A stretch of DNA of 6,274 nt, taken from assembly GCA_919901705.1 (NCBI GenBank), contig CAKKPR010000136.1, positions 1 to 6,274 of the forward strand, read 5' to 3'. Shown piece after piece: positions 1-4,991 of this stretch; position 1 is the stretch's first letter; every line of letters starts with the position of its first letter. Source of the DNA: Thermodesulfovibrionales bacterium. Lineage in GTDB: Bacteria; Nitrospirota; Thermodesulfovibrionia; Thermodesulfovibrionales; UBA1546. The position numbers and the translations under genes are program-made. Below the pieces are notes generated by a model, which did no database searches, was not told where the DNA came from, and worked only from the letters and a program-made list of their open reading frames with translations.

Positions 1-1406
1 CCGTTGGCACCGCTATATTCGGAGATAATGTTTTTGGGATACGAATAATGGCTGTCGTATTTTCTGCGCTTAGCAGCATTGCCCTTTATCTGTTGGGTAA
101 AAGACTTTTCCGCCTCAGCGGATCTCCGATTGATGAACGAACCGGCGCGGCAGCTGCAATATTAATGCAGATTGTCCCTTTGTATTCAACGTATGGAATA
201 TTATTCACAATAGATTCCCCATTTATTTTTTTCTGGATACTGTCGCTTTTGTTGTTCTGGGAGGCCATAAACGGAGCGCAGAGCGCAGAGCGCAGAGCGC
301 AAGAAAAATCAGGATTCATGGGTCAGCAGTCAACACCCCCCCAGCCCCCCCTTAATAAGGGGGGGATTAAAGGGGGGGTATGGCTTGTTCTCGGTATCTC
401 CATAGGCCTCGGCCTTCTTACTAAATATACAATGGCATTCTTTTATGTTTGTGCATTTCTTTTTCTGTTCACCTCAAAACAGCATAAAAACATTCTTCGT
501 ACAAAGTGGCCTTATATAAGCCTTCTGGCAAGCCTTATTGTCTTTAGTCCTGTCATTATCTGGAATTTCAGTAATGATTGGGTAACTGTAAGGCATACGG
601 CAGGACAGGCGCATGTAGCAGAAGGGTTTAACATATCAATCATCAGTTTTGCTGAATTTGTCGGGTCGCAGCTTGGAGTTATTACGCCGATTATTCTTAT
701 ATTGATGGTATATGCGCTGTTTAAATTGAGAAAGGAACCCGCCGGGCATTTTTTATTCTGGTTTTCCATTCCTTTTTTGCTTTTCTTTTTCCTTAAGAGT
801 ATTCAGGCTAAAGTTCAGGCAAACTGGGCGTTGCCGGGTTATGCGGCCGGATTCATTGCCTTTTCATCTTTGTTTGTAGCCAAATGGGAGACATTAAGGA
901 AAGGTGTTCGGATAGCTGTAATTGCGGGTATTACCCTGGCGCTTTTTACCACAGTTGCCGCATATTGCCTGCCGGTTTTAAAATTGCCTTCCGGTTTAGA
1001 CCCCAGTTCAAGGATAAGAGGCTGGGAAGAACTTGGGATAGAGATAAGCAGGCTGTCTGACGAGCTTTCAGCAGAAGGGCCATTATTTATTTTTTCCGAT
1101 AGATACCAGGTCTCAAGCGAACTGGCGTTTTATGTGAAAGGCCAGCCCGTTACCTATTGTGCAAATATGGATAGGAGAATGAACCAGTATGACCTATGGC
1201 CGGGGTTTAATAACCTTATCCATTTTAATGCAATTTTTGTTACAATAAACGACGTGCAAATTCCTGAGGAATTCGCAATAGCATTTAACAGGTGTGATAA
1301 GGATAGGTTTGACGTCTCTAGCGGCGGCAGAAACCTCAGGAGCTATTCAATAATTACATGCTATGATTTTAAGGGGATGCAGCAGAAAGGAATGAGCAGC
1401 TATTGA
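1..1406 (+). CDS. GT39/ArnT-like membrane glycosyltransferase, 5' end outside window
   Basis: Polytopic glycosyltransferase of the PMT_2/GT39 (ArnT-like) superfamily. Members transfer a sugar from a polyprenyl-phosphate carrier to a periplasmic acceptor such as lipid A or a glycan. The frame is open from base 3, ahead of the first in-window ATG at 48. The residues before it (VGTAIFGDNVFGIRIM) match the family's usual G-x-N/S-x-F-G-x-R segment, so the true start and the N-terminal catalytic acidic loop lie upstream. Hydrophobic helices alternate with short loops to about base 975. A soluble C-terminal part follows, with the family-like stretch DRYQVSSELAFYVKG and then MNQYDLWPG. Numbering from the ATG at 48, residues of about 76-110 are a low-complexity repeat-derived insertion between two membrane segments (described separately). 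The stop overlaps the next gene, a GT2 that probably makes its donor. Family assignment is firm; sugar and acceptor are unknown. Confidence 0.88.
   Translation, partial: VGTAIFGDNVFGIRIMAVVFSALSSIALYLLGKRLFRLSGSPIDERTGAAAAILMQIVPLYSTYGILFTIDSPFIFFWILSLLLFWEAINGAQSAERRAQEKSGFMGQQSTPPQPPLNKGGIKGGVWLVLGISIGLGLLTKYTMAFFYVCAFLFLFTSKQHKNILRTKWPYISLLASLIVFSPVIIWNFSNDWVTVRHTAGQAHVAEGFNISIISFAEFVGSQLGVITPIILILMVYALFKLRKEPAGHFLFWFSIPFLLFFFLKSIQAKVQANWALPGYAAGFIAFSSLFVAKWETLRKGVRIAVIAGITLALFTTVAAYCLPVLKLPSGLDPSSRIRGWEELGIEISRLSDELSAEGPLFIFSDRYQVSSELAFYVKGQPVTYCANMDRRMNQYDLWPGFNNLIHFNAIFVTINDVQIPEEFAIAFNRCDKDRFDVSSGGRNLRSYSIITCYDFKGMQQKGMSSY
274..301 (+). repeat. Four perfect tandem copies of a 7-bp unit inside the GT39 gene
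   Basis: The unit gagcgca occurs four times without mismatch. Because 7 is not a multiple of 3, the unit is read in successive frames and gives the charged peptide AQSAERRAQ. That peptide sits in a loop after a membrane segment ending LLLFWEAING. It is unlike the surrounding hydrophobic protein and is probably not part of the ancestral fold. Slippage at this array could change frame. Confidence 0.9.
336..378 (+). repeat. Nested C7/G7 palindromic element read in frame within the GT39 gene
   Basis: The inner arm has C7 at 345-351, then TT, a 3-nt loop (AAT), AA, and G7 at 359-365: a perfect 9-bp stem. An outer pair, C7 at 336-342 and G7 at 372-378, flanks it, separated by AG on the left and ATTAAA on the right. 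The whole forms a nested hairpin and is translated in frame as PPQPPLNKGGIKGG. From general memory, short palindromes that read as PPL-x-K-GG peptides recur in some bacterial genomes, which suggests a dispersed repeat family. Copies elsewhere cannot be checked here. The element directly precedes a membrane helix starting VWLVLGIS. Confidence 0.85.
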
Positions 1407-2353
1407 TGACAGTTTCTATTGTAGTGCCTTTATATAATGAAGAGGAAAATGTAGATATCCTTCACGAGAGGCTCAGGGAAGCCCTTGAGCAAATGGGGCT
1501 TGAGTATGAAATACTTTATGTTGATGACGGAAGCACTGACACGACACTGTCAAAGCTTGAGGCGATACAGTTAAAAGATAAAAGTGTTGTTGTGCTGAGC
1601 CTTAGAAGGAATTTCGGCCAGACCGCGGCATTTGCGGCAGGCTTTGATTTTGCAAGGGGCGATATAGTTGTAACAATGGACGGGGACCTGCAGAACGATC
1701 CAAAGGATATACCCAAGATGCTTGAGCTTATAAAAGATTATGACCTTGTGAGCGGTTGGAGAAAGAAAAGAAAAGATCCATTCTTTACAAGGCGGGTGCC
1801 GTCAATCCTTGCTAACTGGGTAATAAGCAAGGTAACCGGCGTCAAACTCCATGACTATGGCTGTTCTCTGAAGGCATACAGAAGAGATGTAATCAAGAAT
1901 CTTAAACTGTATGGTGAGATGCACAGGTTTATACCTGCTGTTGCAAGCTGGTACGGAGTTCGGGTAGCAGAGGTAGAGACAACTCATTATCCGAGACTGA
2001 GAGGGAAGTCAAAATATGGATTATCACGGACAGTAAAGGTTATTCTGGACCTCATAACTGTGAAATTTCTGCAGAGCTTTTCGACAAAGCCTTTGCAGTT
2101 TTTCGGCCCTATCGGATTGTTCAGCGGCGCAATGGGATTTCTTATTTCTCTTTACCTTAGTATAGAAAAAATATTTATTGGAAAGCCGATAGGAGGAAGG
2201 CCGCTGCTTCTTCTCGGTGTTTTGTTAATCATCGTCGGAATTCAACTCATCGGTATGGGCCTTCTCGGTGAGATGCTTGTAAGGGTATATCACGAAAGTC
2301 AGAGGAAGCCGATTTACGTGATCAAGAAAGTAATTGGTCCGGAAATTAAATAA
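1403..2353 (+). CDS. GT2 polyprenyl-phosphate glycosyltransferase (ArnC/GtrB/DPM1-like)
   Basis: Family 2 glycosyltransferase expected to transfer a nucleotide-activated sugar to undecaprenyl phosphate on the cytoplasmic face of the inner membrane. Numbering from the TTG at 1403: the GT-A fold opens with VSIVVPLYNEEEN (4-16), the nucleotide-binding DDGSTD is at 41-46, the metal-binding DGD of MDGDLQNDP at 93-95, and the family motif GKSKYG at 201-206. Two C-terminal membrane helices follow (about 231-256 and 266-292) with a short basic tail. The length of about 316 aa is normal for the ArnC/GtrB type. The start is either TTG at 1403 or ATG at 1406, which overlaps the upstream TGA as TGATG. 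The purine-rich GAAAGGAA at 1385-1392 lies about 11 nt from the TTG and 14 from the ATG, so spacing slightly favours TTG. Tight coupling to the GT39 gene suggests this enzyme makes its lipid-linked donor. The sugar is unknown. Confidence 0.92.
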   Translation: MMTVSIVVPLYNEEENVDILHERLREALEQMGLEYEILYVDDGSTDTTLSKLEAIQLKDKSVVVLSLRRNFGQTAAFAAGFDFARGDIVVTMDGDLQNDPKDIPKMLELIKDYDLVSGWRKKRKDPFFTRRVPSILANWVISKVTGVKLHDYGCSLKAYRRDVIKNLKLYGEMHRFIPAVASWYGVRVAEVETTHYPRLRGKSKYGLSRTVKVILDLITVKFLQSFSTKPLQFFGPIGLFSGAMGFLISLYLSIEKIFIGKPIGGRPLLLLGVLLIIVGIQLIGMGLLGEMLVRVYHESQRKPIYVIKKVIGPEIK

Positions 2354-3233
2354 GATAGCCCTTCTCATAATAAAGCTGGCAATAAGCTCCGGCCTGCTTT
2401 ATTATGTCCTGTCAAAGGTTGGAGCAGAGAAGGTTCTTGCGATAATACGGACCATAAGCCCTTTTGCTTTTATCTTTGCAATAACTATCTATATCTTTTC
2501 CATATATGTGTCAACTATGAGATGGAGGCTATTGCTGCCAAATGAATTCAAAGAGAAAAAACTTTTTTCTTTTTATATGATAGGCGCTTTTTTTAATACA
2601 TTTCTTCCAGGTGTTATTGGCGGTGATGCAGTAAAAACCTATTATCTTTATAAAGAGATAAACAGCGGCAGCATCAGCCTTTCGTCAGTTTTTATGGACA
2701 GGTACATAGGCTTTGCTTCGCTTATGATAATGGGGCTGGTTGCATACATAATAGGGTTTAACTATATTAAAGGGTCGATAGTTGAATGGCTATTGCCTGC
2801 GATAATACTGGCTTTTTTAATTGGAAGCCTTGTAGTGTTCGGCCTGCGTTTTGGGAAAAGAATAAGAGTCCTGTCCCAGTTCTATGATTATTTCGATCAC
2901 TACAGGAATCAAAAGGCTCTGATTACAAAAACATTTTTTCTCTCGCTTATTGTGCAGGTACTGAACATAATATCAATATATGTAATTACACTGGGGCTCG
3001 GGCAGCACATATCACTTATATACTTTTTTATCTTTTTCCCTGTCATTACAACAATCTCGACCGTGCCTATTTCCATTTCAGGGCTTGGCGTAAGAGAAGG
3101 CGCATTTGTTCTCTTATTTGGATTAGTTGGTATAAAACCTGAAATGGCAACTGCAATGTCTTTTGCATGGTTTCTGTCAGTTGCCTTTGGGGGGCTTACC
3201 GGGCTTTTCGAATATCTTAGATTAAAAAGATGA
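2334..3233 (+). CDS. Flippase-like UPF0104/LPG_synthase_TM family membrane protein
   Basis: Integral membrane protein of the lysylphosphatidylglycerol synthase TM / UPF0104 family (the AglD and MprF membrane-domain superfamily), whose members are proposed or shown to move lipids or lipid-linked sugars. Visible family signatures are NTFLPGVIGGDAVKTYYL at about 88-105, MDRYIGF at 121-127, and GLGVREG at 250-256 after a Pro-Ser-rich stretch. There are several hydrophobic helices, and 299 aa is a usual length. The start is TTG at 2334. An in-frame TAA lies directly before it at 2331-2333, and the first in-frame ATG (2517) would remove the first membrane helix and the conserved N-terminal part. 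The gene therefore overlaps the GT2 gene by 20 nt and probably depends on translational coupling, since only a weak AAGAAAG is seen upstream. Position suggests it may flip the sugar carrier made by the GT2 enzyme; that is inference. Confidence 0.88.
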   Translation: MVRKLNKIALLIIKLAISSGLLYYVLSKVGAEKVLAIIRTISPFAFIFAITIYIFSIYVSTMRWRLLLPNEFKEKKLFSFYMIGAFFNTFLPGVIGGDAVKTYYLYKEINSGSISLSSVFMDRYIGFASLMIMGLVAYIIGFNYIKGSIVEWLLPAIILAFLIGSLVVFGLRFGKRIRVLSQFYDYFDHYRNQKALITKTFFLSLIVQVLNIISIYVITLGLGQHISLIYFFIFFPVITTISTVPISISGLGVREGAFVLLFGLVGIKPEMATAMSFAWFLSVAFGGLTGLFEYLRLKR

Positions 3234-3667
3234 AGGGCAAGGTTATCTCAGTCAATGTAAGTTCCAAAAAAGGTGTCCGCAAGAAACCTGTTCCTGAAAT
3301 ATCACTTAGAATAAATTACGGAATTGAGGGTGATGCGCATGCCTCGTCCGAATGGCACAGGCAGATCAGCCTTCTTGCAATCGAAAGTATCAAAAAGATG
3401 CAGGCGCTGGGCTTGAATGTAAAGCCGGGTGATTTTGCAGAGAATATAACTACCGAAGGCATAAACCTTCCCGAACTCCCACTCGGCACGCGGATGACTA
3501 TAGGCGAAATAGAGTTAGAGGTAAGCCAGATAGGCAAGGAGTGTCATACGCGGTGTGCCATATATTATCAGGCAGGAGATTGTGTTATGCCGAAAGAAGG
3601 AATCTTTGTCAGGGTGCTTAAAGGTGGTAAGATTAAGGAAGGAGATGTAATAAGTGTCGGTGATTAG
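3230..3667 (+). CDS. Small stand-alone MOSC-domain protein
   Basis: MOSC-domain protein of 145 aa, the beta-barrel domain named for the molybdenum cofactor sulfurase C-terminus. It is thought to bind or carry sulfur or the metal cofactor. Features include the N-terminal VISVNVSSKKGVRKKPV strand and loop, GIEGDAHA at 31-38 before SEWHRQISLLA, the MOSC core GDFAENITTEGINL at 67-80, and the Cys-containing KECHTRCAIYYQAGDC with C105, C109 and C118. C105 and C109 are the candidate sulfur-handling residues. The domain fills almost the whole protein with no fused partner. The start ATG overlaps the flippase stop (ATGA), so it is translationally coupled to the lipid-sugar genes. Its function is more likely tied to mogA directly downstream, since MOSC and MogA genes are often neighbours or fused. 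The exact reaction is not known for small bacterial MOSC proteins. Confidence 0.9.
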   Translation: MKGKVISVNVSSKKGVRKKPVPEISLRINYGIEGDAHASSEWHRQISLLAIESIKKMQALGLNVKPGDFAENITTEGINLPELPLGTRMTIGEIELEVSQIGKECHTRCAIYYQAGDCVMPKEGIFVRVLKGGKIKEGDVISVGD

Positions 3668-3672
3668 TTTCT

Positions 3673-3719
3673 GTGTCAGTGAAAAACTGACACTGTACAC
3701 TGACACTGTAAACTGACAC
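3673..3719 (+). repeat. 13-bp direct repeats with an inverted copy in the MOSC-mogA spacer
   Basis: ACTGACAC occurs at 3686-3693, 3699-3706 and 3712-3719, an exact 13-bp period. The full units ACTGACACTGTAC and ACTGACACTGTAA differ only in the last base. The reverse complement GTGTCAGT is at 3673-3680 and can pair with the first copy over 8 bp across a GAAAA loop, or alternatively with the second or third copy. The repeats take up nearly the entire spacer and end one base before the mogA ATG. There is no T-run after any of the stems, so this does not look like an intrinsic terminator. Confidence 0.9.
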
Positions 3720-3720
3720 C

Positions 3721-4203
3721 ATGATTACTGTTGCAGTATTGACATTAAGCGATAAAGGCTCAAAGGGCGAGAGAGAGGACTTGAGCGGCGCTGCTATTGC
3801 AGACATACTAAAAAGCATAGACGCGGTGGTTGCTCATTATGAAATTCTTCCGGATGAAAAAGCATTGATAAAGGGCAAGCTCATCGAATATTCCAACAAG
3901 GTTGACCTCATACTTACAACAGGAGGCACAGGTCTTTCACCGAGGGATGTTACGCCTGAGGCAACCCTTGAGGTTATTGACAGGGAAGTCCCCGGTATTG
4001 CTGAGGCGATGAGGGTTGAGGGACTGAAGAAGACAAAGAGGGCGATGCTTTCAAGGGCAGTGGCAGGTGTGAGGGGAAGGACGCTTATAATAAATTTGCC
4101 TGGAAGTCCAAAGGCTGTAAAAGAGAACCTTGATGTTATAATGGATGTAATACCTCACGCTATTGAAAAGATTAAAGGAGATACAACAGAATGCGGGAGA
4201 TAA
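3721..4203 (+). CDS. mogA: Molybdopterin adenylyltransferase MogA
   Basis: Cytoplasmic enzyme that adenylylates molybdopterin before molybdate insertion in molybdenum-cofactor synthesis. The MoCF_biosynth/MogA fold is clear: VAVLTLSDKGSKGEREDLSG at the start, TTGGTGLSPRDVTPEAT at 67-83 with R75-D76 matching the conserved catalytic Asp of the RD-x-TPEA motif, and the LPGSP turn at 126-130. D45 in LPDE probably matches the second conserved Asp. The length of 160 aa is typical of stand-alone MogA. The ATG at 3721 is the only reasonable start because an in-frame TAA lies at 3709-3711. No Shine-Dalgarno sequence is present; the 20 bases before the ATG are repeat sequence. The last codons hold the AAAGGAG that could serve the following small ORF. 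A MoaB-type assignment is the alternative, but the sequence and MOSC neighbour favour MogA. Confidence 0.92.
   Translation: MITVAVLTLSDKGSKGEREDLSGAAIADILKSIDAVVAHYEILPDEKALIKGKLIEYSNKVDLILTTGGTGLSPRDVTPEATLEVIDREVPGIAEAMRVEGLKKTKRAMLSRAVAGVRGRTLIINLPGSPKAVKENLDVIMDVIPHAIEKIKGDTTECGR
4174..4180 (+). promoter_or_regulatory. Strong Shine-Dalgarno AAAGGAG inside the mogA 3' end
   Basis: AAAGGAG lies 10 nt before an ATG at 4191 in a different frame from mogA. It is the strongest ribosome-binding sequence in the window and is much closer to the small ORF than to ccdA, whose start is 75 nt further on. It could be coincidental, as it encodes mogA residues in the frame ATT AAA GGA GAT. Confidence 0.5.
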
Positions 4204-4256
4204 AGCCGCTCAAAGGTAATCCCTTATCGCTTGTGACAAGGGGAAGGGATAATTAA
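4191..4256 (+). CDS. Possible 21-residue leader peptide or small ORF between mogA and ccdA
   Basis: The ORF begins MREIKPLKGN and ends VTRGRDN. It overlaps the last 13 nt of mogA in another frame and stops with TAA at 4254-4256, sharing its last base with the ccdA start (TAATG). Support comes from the AAAGGAG at 10 nt spacing and this exact stop-start overlap. The peptide is basic, has no cysteine and no membrane segment, and I do not recognise a family. Ribosomes translating it would pass through the hairpin at 4219-4250 and arrive at the ccdA start, so it may act as a coupling leader rather than as a functional protein. It could also be the remnant of a lost gene or chance. Codon evidence is too short to decide. 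Confidence 0.4.
   Translation: MREIKPLKGNPLSLVTRGRDN
4219..4250 (+). promoter_or_regulatory. Hairpin covering the ccdA ribosome binding site
   Basis: ATCCCTT at 4219-4225 pairs perfectly with AAGGGAT at 4244-4250, and an inner CTTG (4230-4233) pairs with CAAG (4237-4240) around a TGA loop. The right arm contains the only purine-rich candidate ribosome binding site for ccdA (GGGAAGGG, 4241-4248, about 7 nt before the ATG). The fold would therefore mask that site unless upstream translation opens it. There is no T-tract, which argues against a terminator. Confidence 0.5.
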
Positions 4257-4978
4257 TGAAAGACGTATCTTTTCCACTGGCATTTCTTGCAGGCATCATG
4301 TCTTTTCTTTCTCCCTGCGTTTTTCCTCTGGTTCCTTCTTATGTGTCGTTCATAACAGGCATATCATTCGAAGACCTCACAGCCGGCGCTGACAGGAAAA
4401 GGGTAAGAAACCTTACCATCACAAACTCATTGGCATTCATATTCGGATTTTCTGCTGTATTTATTTCCCTGGGTGCGTCGTCTTCTGCTGTCGGACAGAT
4501 GCTTTTCAGATACCAGGAGTGGATAAGGATAATCGGCGGCATACTCGTCATAATCTTTGGCCTCTTTATATCAGGTTTTCTGAACCTCAATTTTCTTATG
4601 AGGGATAAAAAGATACATCTCAGCGGAAGGCCCGCAGGATATGCCGGGGCATTTATTATCGGGATGACATTTGCTGCCGGCTGGACTCCATGCATAGGAC
4701 CGATTCTCGGGACAATCCTTCTTTATGCGAGTTCAAAGGGCTCTGCTGTTTATGGGATAAAACTGCTTGCGGTATATTCGCTCGGGCTTGCGGTTCCGTT
4801 TTTTATATCTGCACTCGCTATGAATAGTTTCCTGAGCTATTCTAAAAAGCTCCAGAGATATATGCGGGCAATAATGATTATCTCCGGATTGCTTCTGATT
4901 GTCTTTGGCATTATGCTTCTTACAAACAGGTTAAGGGAGCTTACAGGACTCTTGCCTGATTTTGGGATAAATTTTTAA
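4256..4978 (+). CDS. ccdA: CcdA-type membrane thiol-disulfide electron carrier
   Basis: Cytochrome c biogenesis transmembrane protein of the CcdA/DsbD membrane-domain family (PF02683). It passes electrons from cytoplasmic thioredoxin across the membrane to extracytoplasmic thiol proteins, for example those that keep apocytochrome c reduced. The two redox cysteines are visible: C21 in FLSPCVFPLVPSY in the first helix, and C146 in AAGWTPCIGPILG. Both sit in the family's Pro-Cys contexts. About six hydrophobic helices span the 240 aa, the normal size for stand-alone CcdA, and no thioredoxin or periplasmic DsbD domains are attached. The ATG at 4256 follows GGGAAGGG by about 7 nt and overlaps the small ORF's stop. 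No ResB, ResA or cytochrome gene is in the window, so the partner is unknown. Its short spacing to glgX suggests co-transcription without shared function. Confidence 0.93.
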   Translation: MKDVSFPLAFLAGIMSFLSPCVFPLVPSYVSFITGISFEDLTAGADRKRVRNLTITNSLAFIFGFSAVFISLGASSSAVGQMLFRYQEWIRIIGGILVIIFGLFISGFLNLNFLMRDKKIHLSGRPAGYAGAFIIGMTFAAGWTPCIGPILGTILLYASSKGSAVYGIKLLAVYSLGLAVPFFISALAMNSFLSYSKKLQRYMRAIMIISGLLLIVFGIMLLTNRLRELTGLLPDFGINF

Positions 4979-4991
4979 GCAGGTTTCAAAG

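Noticed and set aside
48..50. ATG at 48 as the start of the GT39 gene
   Set aside because: The frame is open upstream to the window edge and the upstream residues match family-conserved sequence, so this is an internal methionine.
86..319. Minus-strand ORF opposite the GT39 gene
   Set aside because: It lies fully opposite a well-supported gene, runs through the tandem repeat, and its translation shows no family motif.
345..365. C7/G7 hairpin as a transcription terminator
   Set aside because: It lies inside an open reading frame that continues normally for more than 1000 bases and is not followed by a T-run.
3673..3693. 8-bp hairpin as intrinsic terminator after the MOSC gene
   Set aside because: There is no T-run after the stem, the stem is only 8 bp with mixed GC, and mogA follows at once.
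3686..3719. Short repeat array as a CRISPR remnant
   Set aside because: The period is 13 bp with almost no spacer between copies, unlike CRISPR repeats and spacers of about 30 bp each.
3633..3818. Minus-strand ORF across the MOSC-mogA spacer
   Set aside because: It translates the 13-bp repeats into repetitive sequence and continues antisense to mogA, with no domain signal.
4339..4695. 118-codon minus-strand ORF opposite ccdA
   Set aside because: It is antisense to the conserved CcdA helices and its proline-rich translation has no recognisable domain; it is a shadow of the coding strand.
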